From positions 3,472,001 to 3,536,000 of the forward strand of contig CP021220.1 in the NCBI GenBank assembly GCA_003999685.1: a DNA stretch of 64,000 bases, read 5' to 3'. The DNA comes from Taiwanofungus camphoratus (Eukaryota > Basidiomycota > Agaricomycetes > Polyporales > Taiwanofungaceae). The notes under the pieces are model-generated. The model was given only the letters and a program-made list of their open reading frames with translations. It did not search any database and had not been told where the DNA came from. The position numbers and the translations under genes were made by a program. Numbering within the stretch: the stretch's first letter is position 1; each line of letters begins with the position of its first letter. Below, in pieces: positions 49,751 through 59,121 of this stretch.

Positions 49751-52700
49751 ATGACCGTCATGCCGGGGACGACGACATCAGACCGTTTGTCTCATCACTC
49801 GCCTGCCTCCGAATCTGCTGTGTCAGTTCCTACGTGGGCACCTCCACGCGCACCTCTTCCACCACACCGGCTCGCAAAGTTAGCCAACGCGCTAGGCGTA
49901 TCCACCCCTCTACCTGCTGTACATCCTTACTTTTCCTCACTCTCCACGTCACCGCCGGTGCCCAACTCCTCCGCGTCGTCGACATTCCCCGATCATTTCC
50001 GACGCTCGCCTACCCCTTCTGCCGCATCGATACAGACTTTCACGTCGTCGTCTTCATCCACTAAATTCCTGCTTCACGTCATTCCACCGTCTCATCTGCC
50101 ACATGACTCCGATGTTAACGACGAGCTGGCCCCACTTCCCGCTGCATCTGGTTATCATACGCAGTTTCAACGCGGCGTTCTTGTTCCTGTGTACCCTACC
50201 CTCTCAACTCAGCTTGCTGCAATTGCCAAGGAATATGCTCTTCCTAGCACTTTAGGCATGATCCTGTATCTTGTCATTTCTAATCCTGGCGCGAGCCTAA
50301 ACGCGGGCCGGAGCCTGAACGGTGATGTAACGGAAGCTGAAGAGCCTGGTCCTCGTGTATCAGAAGATATATGGAGACATATATGGTATCGAGTAGTAAA
50401 ATCCGAAAAGGACGAAACACTTGTTGCTCCGAGACCGATCGGGCTGGGAATAGCTGGTGCACAGTCTTCGCCATCTCTATTGCAGGACATGTCAAATTCA
50501 TTGCGGCCGCTGATCTCGCCTAACAGAGTGGAGACGCCACAGCCGCAGCTGACGCCTTCCCCCTCCACTGCTTCGCACTCTGTCTTTTCGCAAACGGAAC
50601 TCGACACGCCCGAGAGTATCTCGTCCGTATCAGGCGGTCTCGATGCGCGGGCGGAGGATCTCCATCTACCCGGGTTGCACTCGCCTGCGCTGATTCCGAT
50701 ACTTGCGAAGGTCGAGTTCGATATTGATCGGCGCAAGGCTGCGTGGTACGAACCATGGTTGCGGAGTAGGCGGGTCAATCATGCGAAGCGTGCGGAAAGC
50801 CGCATGGGTACAAGGATGAGAAGGGGATCGAAGGCTGACAGCGAGGAAGAGCCTAGCGAGGATGAGACGAGGAAGGCACCGATTGACCTGAAGTTGGTCG
50901 GCCGAATGCGGTCCGGCAGTTCTGCACCCAGCTTCCTTCAGTCTAGTGATGCAGAGCCTGCTGACATAGAGACAGGATATTCGCAGCTCTCAGAGTCACC
51001 AGAAGATGCGGATTTCGATGGCGTGTCAGATCAGGATCCTACAACACGACTAAATCTAGCCCCGAATGGCGATCCGCTGGCTGACGTATTTGGCACAGAT
51101 GGTGAGACCTGGGCAGACCTTCACTCCGAGTCACAGTCTGGTCGTTCCAAACGACAAGAAAATCCCAACGTTGTTGAATTGGCGTTGGATGCCGCTGCCT
51201 TGGCCGACCTTCCAGATAAATTGGAGGAAGACGAGATGCAAGACAACGATGAGGAGGAAGTCAGACAACTCTGGAAAAAGCAGAACCGACCATCGTTGGT
51301 TGTGTCGATTCCGTCTCCGCCGGCGGGCGGCAAGCGTAGGTCGTCGCCCACCACAGCCGGCACCATCACAGCCAGAAGGCCACCTCCTCCACCTCTGAAT
51401 TTGGCACCTTCACTACTTGGTTCTGAGCTCGGGATTGAAGTCAGTCCAGCGACCGCTAGCAATTCTGACAGCACGCGGCTTCCGTACCTTCAATCTATGA
51501 CACCGCCATCATCCGAGGACACGGTGTCGACGAGGCTTGCCGGTCCCGCGAACGGCGTCAATGATTCCTCAGATAGAGACTCTATATACTCGCTCTCCGA
51601 AGAATCAGAAGTGGGCGGACGCAGGCGGATCAGAAGCCCTGAGGATGAGAAGCGAGAAGGAGCAATCTTTGAGGATCTTGACCTTGGTCTGGCCGACGAA
51701 CCCGTCGAGGTACAATTCCTGTCCTTCCGGGTTGATTTGCAAGACTCATTCGTTAACTCCAGTTCGATGAAAGTGACCCTCATGATCGCCGGCGGAGTCA
51801 GCTGATGCTGAAGGCGCAACTGGACGAGATTGAAAGAGTCTGTACATTTACCTGGTGCAAACAGTCATACTGACGGAACTTGTCCCAGAATCTTGTACAA
51901 TTCTCACCTCGACGTTTGAAGACAGAAGAATTGGACGAGAGCAGCCCTCCTCGCCGTTCGCGTTCTGGCTCTACGTTAATACCTTCACCATGGGAGTCAT
52001 CTCCCAGACTAAACGGCGCCCTATCTGGATCTCCTCGGCGGAGGTGAGTTGCTTCCAAATTCTTATCGTATTGGCTCTCAGAATGAATGCGGCTAGTGAC
52101 AGCAATCCCACGCTGTCAGAAGAGGGCGCATCCTGGCCAGCGATCCCCTTCTCTGCTCTTAATGGGAAGGAAGCACCGGCCCAGCCTCAAGCTGACTCAG
52201 AGAGTCGACCTCCTTCTCCCCCTCGAATTGCCTTCAACGGCATCTCGACTGAGCCTCCAAAATCACCTTTCGCTCGACGGGCACGATCTGGCACGATCTC
52301 CGACGAAACACTCGCCCGCAAACGCGAACTAGAGGAAGACGCATTATACCCTCCGCTCGTGCCCCCTACTGGGCTTTTGCGGGAACGTAGTCATGATTCG
52401 CCTATCATCCCGTTGTCACCGGATCCATTTGGAAGATTTCCCTCTGAAGCTGAGTCGACTCGTCTCGCGGAGGAGCGACAGTCTAAGGTATACCAAAATC
52501 AGCGTCCATCACTTCCAAATAGAAATTCTATTAATCGCCTTCCCCCCGTGCGAAAAGCGTCTCTAGGAGTTATAGCATTGGACCAGCCTGATCTGCAAGA
52601 AGATCGGCCACCCTCGAAAACTCCATCGAGTCGTTTCTCTTTGGACTCAGTCACGTCAGACGAAGGGGCCAAAAATGCGAAAACTGCATCGGTCATTAGC

Positions 52701-53654
52701 ATGAAGAACATCAAGAAGTTATGGAGGAAGACTAACAGCAAGTTGTCGTTGTCAGGTTCTGCTGCACCTCCTTCCGCTTCCGGTCGGTCATCACCACATC
52801 TCATGCCGAATGGTCAGGAGCTGCCCTCTGGACGCCCAATGTCACGAACGATCTCCAAGTCACCTCAATTTGAAAATGGCTCTATCGATTACACCGAGCC
52901 AGCAGCCAGGGTCAAGCGCAGATCGTCTGTCCGCAACATGTATCTTGATCAAGACTCCCGGTACCCAGTCATACCAAGCCGAACTCCCCCTCTTGATGCC
53001 TCCCGTCAGCCCTCTCCAGCCTTGCCGCCTCTTCCGCCTTCTGCCACCCCATCTCCCAACATGTCGCCCCAGCCACCGCCCGCAGCACCCGAGAGGAACA
53101 GCAACGTGCGCAAGTCCATCCTCAAGTCATGGAAATCAGCGTCAGGCAGTCTGTCAGCGCAGTCGGCGTCGTCCGCGAGCACGCCGCGCTCGAGCTCGGA
53201 GCTGCTGCAGGACGCGCCGATGAAGCGCCGGAGGCCCAGCGTGCTGGACACCGCCTCCGTGCGGCGGGGCTCGATGACGTCCACATCGACGACGCTCGTC
53301 GACATCCCGCCCACGCCCACGCTGCCTGACCAGTACGCCTATGCACAGGCGCGGTCCAAAATGAGCCAGTCGCAGTTCCTCGGGGACGGCGCGCCCAAGC
53401 GGGGCTCGATGCGGCAAAGGCCCAGCCCGAGCATCTCGTCGGTGTCGTCGACGTCGTCGCCGCCGCGCGCACAGGCGCGCCTGATACCCGCGCCCTCGCC
53501 GCCGCGAGGCTCGGGCGAGTCGTTCGAGAGCCGGCCGAGCTTCGACGCGTCGCAGTTCGAGATCGTGTCCCCGAAGCTGGACGCGCACCGGCTGGAGAAC
53601 ACGCTGTCATACCCGTACACCACGCTGGACCACTCGATGACGACCGCAGAGTGA
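49751..53654 (+). CDS. Long Ser/Pro-rich protein of unknown function
   Basis: From ATG 49751 (MTVMPGTTTSDRLSHHS) one exon of almost 2 kb is followed by three introns (from about 51709, 51841 and 52043) and a long last exon, giving about 1,240 residues. The only region that looks folded is near residues 100-220: VLVPVYPTLSTQLAAIAKEY, ALPSTLGMILYLVISNP and GPRVSEDIWRHIWYRVVKS. I recall similar sequence in other fungal proteins of unknown function. The rest is disordered Ser/Pro/Glu-rich sequence with acidic patches, a short predicted helix QLMLKAQLDEIER and basic motifs such as RRSRSGS and MKNIKKLWRKTNSKL. The end is LSYPYTTLDHSMTTAE. Many Ser-Pro and Arg-x-x-Ser sites suggest phosphorylation; a signalling or polarity scaffold is possible but unproven. 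Base composition jumps to very high G+C after about 53.1 kb within the last exon. Confidence 0.8.
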
Positions 53655-54142
53655 TCTGATCTGCTCTTTGGCATTCCTTGTTTTTATTCAACCTGTCTGA
53701 CGATCGTGATGCTGGCGCATGGCACGTTCTTTACGGCTTTGACTCTGTTCATGACTTTCCGGGTGTCCCTGCCCACGCTCTTCATGTGTATCGACTGCGT
53801 TCGACGTTCACGTTCCATACTTCTCTTCGTGCAATGCTAGATACTGCTAATATTTAAGTTCATACGGTTCGCTTGCATCCTGCATGATCCGCTTCTTCTG
53901 CATCGCAGCTGTGCTATTATTATGATTGTTAGCCCGTACGTATCGCCGCATCTCATTCCATTTACTAGTCTGTAATACCGAATACAAGCAATTCCGGTGC
54001 TGGGCGCGGCTGGCGTCGCTGTCACCATACCATACAACTCCCACCATCTCCGGTTGGCAACGTGAAAGTGTTATTGTGGGCAGCCCACACGTACCCTTGC
54101 ATCTGGCATGATCCGGGCTGGCAACCCGCGGCCAACAAGCAC
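53655..54142. other. Convergent 3' region
   Basis: The stops of two convergent genes face each other over 488 bp. The sequence returns to ordinary composition between two G+C-rich coding stretches. No gene was seen. Confidence 0.45.
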
Positions 54143-57003
54143 CTAGAACGAGTGCTCCGTCGAGTCCTTGCCGATGGCGGACGTCGCAGACGAGCCCGCC
54201 GAGACCGTCGTCAGGATGCGGTCGATGTAGTTCGCCCCGCTCCTAAGCGAGCGTCCAGAAGTCAGTGGGGGGGCGCGACGCCGGAGCAAGGGAGCACGAG
54301 AGGCGCACCATTTCTGGTGGGTGAGCACGTCGCACCCGAGCGCCTTCTCCTTGCGCTGCACGAGCTCGACGTACGCGAGCATGCCGTCCGTCCTGTACCG
54401 CTCCGCGAGCTCAGCTGCAGCGCGCGCGCCGCCATCGTTCGTCGGCCACGAGCGCACGGGCAGTCAATCAGCACAGTAAACCTAGCAGCGGAGACAAGAG
54501 GGGCCACGCACCCGTGGCGGCCGCGTTCAGGTGCAGCCCGGCGAGCGAGATGAGCTGCAGGACAAAGCTGCAAACAGGGAGCATAGTTCGGCGCGTCAGC
54601 ATATAACCCCTCCTCCCTCAGCGTGCGCGCGCACGCACCCCTCCTTCGCGAGGTCCCACACGAAGCTCTTCAGGTCTGCATCTACAGAGCGCAATCAGCC
54701 ATCGCCGTCCGCACGCACGCACACACGCGCTCCGAGCTGCGGGTGCGAGAGAGGGGGGAGAAGGGAGAAGGGAGAAGAAAGAGGGGAGAGGGGAGGGGAA
54801 GACGCACCCGAGAAGCCCTGCGCGGACCAGTTGAAGCTCGGGCTGAGGTTGTACACGAGCCACTTGCCCGGGAACTGCGCGCGGATGCGCCGCGCAAACG
54901 CGCGCGCCTGCGCGAGGTCCGGCCGCTTCGTCTCGAGCCAGATCATGTCCGCGTGCGGCGCGAACGCGAGCGCGCGCCGGACCGCGGCCTGCGCGTGCGA
55001 GTGTGCAAATAAGTGAGTGCGGGTGGGAGCGGGTGGGTAAGGGGGTGGGTGGGGTGGGCAGGGTGAGAGCGAGCCGGGTGTGAGAGGAGAGGAGAGGAGA
55101 GAAGAGGAGAGGACGGCGTACCTCGAGCCCGCCCGTGTAGTGGTAGTACCCCTCGCGCGTCTTCGGCACTGGTTGTGCGAGTGGGGTTAAGTGAAGCGAG
55201 GTGCAGAGAACGGGCGCGCGTCGGTGTCGCGCATGCCGATACGATGGGCAGGATAGTGAGTGCGTCAGAGAGAGAAAGAAAGAAAAACAGGCGGCGACGC
55301 ACGGTCCCAGTCCCAGTAAACGGGCGCGCCGAGGATGTCCCGCGCGACGTCGCGCGCTTCCGTGTTGCTCTTGCCCTCGACGGCCGCCAGGTACGTCGCG
55401 TACGCCTGCTCCTTGTGCGGCACGCTCGAGCGCTCGATCGCCTGCTTCACCGCTGTGCGCACCACCGGGCCAGCACCAGCACCAGCACGCCGCGCGCGAT
55501 CCGCAACCAGAAACAGCCAAAAAGCCAAAAAGCGAGAACAACGAGCATGAGCATGGGCACGAGCACGAGCACGGACAGGAGCAGCCCGGCCTACGCACCC
55601 TCGTCAAACGTGCACATCGGGTTCTCCTCCACCCAGCGCGCCTCCACCGCGCCGACCTCGTCCGCGCGCGCGCCGCGCGCCTCCGCCGCCTGGATCTCCT
55701 CCGCGAGCGCGCGCCCGCGGCGCGTGCACCCGCGCACGAACGCGTGGTCGCGCACGTCGACCGTCGACGCGAGCAGGCGCGCGGACTCGGCGTCCGTGCG
55801 CGCGAGCAGCAGCATCGGGTGCTGCAAAAGGTCGAGCTGGAAGCGCGCCGCGACGAGCCGCGAGACGTGTGTCGACACGGGCACGAGCACCTTCCCTGCG
55901 AGGTGGCCGCACTGCGGGCGAGGGGGGGCGGGTGGTCAGGGCGGGGATACAGGAGAGGAGAGAGGAGAGAGAGAAGAGGGAGAAGCGGGGAGAGGAGGGA
56001 GGAGGGAGGAGGGCGGGCGCACCTTCTTCCCGCCGACGAGCTGGTCCTCGAGGTGGACCGCGGCGGCGCCCTGCGAGCAAGAGTGCCTCAGCCGTATGCG
56101 CAGCCCGACACGCGCGCGTGCTCACCGCCTCCGCGAACAGCTTCATGAGCTTCATCACCGTCGAGAGCCCGCCGTGCCTGCGCGCGCGGCGGGGGTCAGC
56201 AGCGCACACGCACACATGCACACACGGGCGGGCGGCGGAGAGAGACGCACCCCATGTCCGCGTCCGCGATGATCGGGCGCAGGTAGTCGACGTACGGCGT
56301 GCGCGCGCGCGCGTCGGCCGGCGCGGCGGCGCGCTCGTCAAAGTGCTTGCGGTCGTGCAGGAGCAGCGCGCGGAAGAGGCGCTCGACCTGGTTCGGGACG
56401 GTCGTGTACGGGTAGTCGCTGCGGAGAGGAGGGGGCGAGGGTCAGCTCCGGGAAAGGGGGGGGGCGGAGGGCGCGCGGGCGCCGGGGGGCGGTTGGTACG
56501 CACCCGAGGTCCGGGCCGACCTCGTTCCGGCCGGTCGTGAGCATGCTGCTCGCGGCCCAGCCGCTCACGTACACCGCCTCGACGCCGCGCACGCAGAGCT
56601 GGCTCGCCTGCACGGGGTCGACCGCGCCGAGCGTGTGCACGGGCACGCCCTCCTCGCTGCGGCGCGCGAGGAGGCGGAAGAGCTTGTCGGCGAGGAGGGC
56701 GCCGGGGAGGGGGAGCGGCGGGAGCGCGCCCTGCTTCGAGGCGACGGCGGCGGCGGGGTACGGCCGGGCGAGGCCGGCGAAGCGCGGGGACGCGAAGAAG
56801 GCGTCGAGCGCGGCGGTGCGCGCGGCGAGGAGGGCGTCTTCCTCGGCGGGCGTGGGCGGGTCGAGGGGGAGCGCGGGGACGGCAAACGGGTCGGGCGAGG
56901 GCGGCGCGGCGGTGCTCATGGCAAGCGCGCGGGGAAGGCGAGGGCGGAAGAGGGGGGCGCGCGGGGGGAGTCTGCTCGCGAGCGGGCTGGCTGTGCGCAG
57001 CAT
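54143..57003 (-). CDS. Mitochondrial 2-methylisocitrate lyase (isocitrate lyase family)
   Basis: The enzyme cleaves 2-methylisocitrate to pyruvate and succinate in the methylcitrate cycle for propionyl-CoA. ATG 57003 gives an Arg/Ala/Ser-rich, acid-free lead ([20 protein letters not shown]) that looks like a mitochondrial presequence. Family motifs: [72 protein letters not shown] (catalytic Cys in KKCGH), [60 protein letters not shown] and [20 protein letters not shown]. The ending GKDSTEHSF, the lack of a peroxisomal tripeptide and the KWLVYNLS wording favour methylisocitrate lyase over glyoxylate-cycle isocitrate lyase. At least eight introns of about 55-146 nt occur, longer than elsewhere. 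One (55912-56022) splits KK from CGH. Stop TAG is 54143-54145. Confidence 0.85.
54747..54802. repeat. Uninterrupted purine tract in an intron
   Basis: 56 bases of only G and A on the plus strand, inside an intron of the methylisocitrate lyase gene, so the transcript carries a pyrimidine tract. It lies close to the splice donor after GFS. Confidence 0.85.
55082..55113. repeat. Purine tract (GAGAG-type) in an intron
   Basis: 32 bases of G and A, mostly repeats of GGAGA, in intron 54989-55121 of the methylisocitrate lyase gene. Confidence 0.85.
55951..56012. repeat. Near-perfect purine tract in an intron
   Basis: 62 bases of G and A with a single C at 55986, within intron 55912-56022 of the methylisocitrate lyase gene. 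It includes GGGAGGA-type direct repeats. Such tracts can form triplex DNA when they have mirror symmetry; that was not tested. Confidence 0.85.
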
Positions 57004-57409
57004 GGCGGTGAGGAGGGTAAGTGGAGGTGTGAGGGGGATGCGGGGCGAGCGTGCGGGGTATTTCAGGACATGAGCCTGTTAGCGCGCGGGGCACCTGACC
57101 TCTGCCCTCTCCGGCCTCTCGCAGCCCGACGGCCGACCACAGCGATCTCACTGCGAAGGCCAAGTCGGACATCATGGTCACTGTCGTACGATAGAATACA
57201 CAAGACATTGATCTCGGACCTCGCACGAGATTACAAGCTACATTTATTACGCGCAACACAACACCAAGAGTATGATACAGGCACTAGCTAGTACTGCAGC
57301 ACCAAGCTACACTACACATTCGTGCATTTGATTTCGCTTCTCGCAACGCTCGTCTCTTCGTCCTTCCCTCTTCCCGAATCGGGGCTTGCGGGTGGGGGCA
57401 GCGCCGCGC
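57004..57409. other. Promoter region of methylisocitrate lyase and 3' flank of the membrane-protein gene
   Basis: About 400 bp between genes in the same direction (minus strand). G+C falls sharply between about 57.15 and 57.36 kb compared with both coding sides. No clear TATA box or gene was seen. Confidence 0.4.
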
Positions 57410-58251
57410 TCACCCCTCGAGCTTGCCGAGCAGCCAGCAGCTGCCCAGGATCTCACACAGAAACAGCGGCGCGTGCACCCAGCGCGTCTCCGCCGCCGGC
57501 GCCCTGCGCACCACGCCATCAGCCCACGCCCAGCACACCAACAACGGCGCCACTCACGAGCCGAAGCAAAAGTGCGCCTGCTGCACAAGCATCACCGCGG
57601 CAACCGCGCCCATGCGGTGCGCGTGCGTGAGGTACCCCTTGCGCGTCGCGGCGGGCGCGTACGCGGCATACACCCAGAGCGCGGCGAGGAAGAGCACGGC
57701 CTCGGCGACGAAGGTGAGCACGGGGTAGTCGAAGAGACCTGCGCCGAGCTGGTGCGCGTCGTGCGGTGTCAGCTTCACGTCTGTGGAGGGAGGGGCGATC
57801 AGCCCTCTGCGGAAACGGAGCGGAGGAGGCTTACCCGCGCGATGCGACGGCCACTCGAGGAGGAAATGGCTCGCGGCGGCAAGCACGATCGCCGCGAGGT
57901 CCCGCGCGCTGACGGGCCTGTCGGCATACGCCCTGTAGAGGACGGCGAGGACGACGCCGGTGGCGGCCATGCCGGCGGCGGAGTGGGAGTACGGGTAGTC
58001 GTTCGCGTAGGGGAAGCAGGCGGGGCGGGCAGCGAGGGCGGGGTCGAGGCGGAAGGACTCGATGCCGAGGAACTGGAGGACGAAGAAGACGGCGTCGGGG
58101 AGGGCGCCGGCGAGGCAGAGCAGCCAAAGCGGGACGGCGGGCGCGAGGGGCTTTGCAATGAGGCCTGTGGGTGGGAGAGGGTGTCAGAGGAGTGCAGCGG
58201 CGGTGGGGCGAGGATGCTGTACTCGCCTGATGCATAGTGGGCGATCCACAT
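57410..58251 (-). CDS. Polytopic membrane protein of unknown function
   Basis: ATG 58251 gives MWIAHYASG; an intron joins to LIAKPLAPAVPLWLLCLAGA. About five to six hydrophobic segments follow: LPDAVFFVLQFLGI, AAGMAATGVVLAVLY, DLAAIVLAAASHFLL, YPVLTFVAEAVLFLAALWVY and HRMGAVAAVMLVQQAHFCF. Between them lie conserved-looking polar motifs YANDYPYSHS, HFLLEWPSHR, DVKLTPHDAHQLGAG and FDYP. A last intron gives the end GSCWLLGKLEG and stop TGA 57410-57412. Length is about 215 residues. Paired His and Asp residues near membrane borders recall YdjM-like membrane proteins annotated as metal-dependent hydrolases, but I cannot assign it. It follows the G+C-rich codon use of its neighbours. Confidence 0.75.
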
Positions 58252-59121
58252 GATGGTTGATTGTTGTTGTATGTAGCAAGTGAGTAGGGCGATGTGTTGC
58301 TATAAGCAGGTGAGTCGTGATGCTTTCGGGATTATCAATCACCGCTTGACTGTCGTGTTTCGCGGTCGTCGTCGTCGTCGGTGGCGGAGACACGGGGTAC
58401 AGCTCTATGGATGTGCACACCCCTGCACGTAAATACCACAGGGGGGTGAACGGCATACCACAATGACGCCATGCACGATGCAGACAGCAAGACTGGAGAT
58501 AGTGCGCCATCAGTGAGCCTGCGCTCTGCAGGCCCCACACTGTCCCGGCCCTGGCCTGGGAAGCGATGGCGGGCTGCTGCTGAGCAAGAGGAGGAGCAGC
58601 AGCGGCGGGGACCACAGCGATCTGGATCCGCTACAAGTCCAGCGCGCCTACAGGATCCCCACGCCCGGCCATCTCCGACGACGACATCACACGAGACGGC
58701 CCCACCTGGGCCATATGCTCGGTATGGCAGTACATACTCCCCTCTACTCCTCCTCGGCTTCATCGTTCCCGGATGCAGAGCGGGCCTAGGTCGCCCCAAG
58801 ATGAGAATTGCATTACGCATGGATCATCCGGCCGCACAATAGATACCAGTATAATGAATCAGGACAAAAAGCGAGAATAAAGTACGATACGCGAGTATAG
58901 AGTATGCGCATGGCTATCGGGCACAGTCACAATCACAATCACAATCACAATTCACAAAACAACGGCGAGGCAGGACGCGTGTCGTGCCAGGACAGTCGGC
59001 GGCGGAACAAACACACAATTAGGCAGCAGCGTTCTATCGAATACAGCGGCTGTCCCGCACCCCGTCAGCGCCCAGCGTCCCAGCGCAAGCAGACACCACT
59101 CACAATACTTTTGGGCCCGCG
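58252..59121. other. Intergenic region with two short tandem repeats
   Basis: Between the membrane-protein gene and the homeodomain gene. It holds a (GTC)5 run at about 58365-58379 and a CACAAT repeat (58922-58951). No gene is supported; open frames here have no domains. Confidence 0.4.
58922..58951. repeat. Hexanucleotide tandem repeat (CACAAT)
   Basis: Five copies in a row, the first being CACAGT and the other four CACAAT. It lies about 170 bp beyond the stop of the homeodomain gene, probably in or after its 3' untranslated region. Confidence 0.9.

Noticed and set aside
55175-56272. Long plus-strand open frames (365 and 315 codons) opposite the lyase gene
   Set aside because: Arg- and Ser-rich translations without motifs that cross the introns of the real gene; shadows.
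54989-57003. Calling the lyase a glyoxylate-cycle isocitrate lyase
   Set aside because: The family is shared, but the presequence-like N-terminus, [15 protein letters not shown] wording and STEHSF end without a peroxisomal tripeptide fit mitochondrial 2-methylisocitrate lyase better. It is not fully excluded.
55604-57259. A 551-codon open frame on the minus strand overlapping methylisocitrate lyase
   Set aside because: It is Arg/Pro/Ala-rich with no domain and arises because stops are rare in very G+C-rich DNA. The true exons lie in other frames of the same strand.
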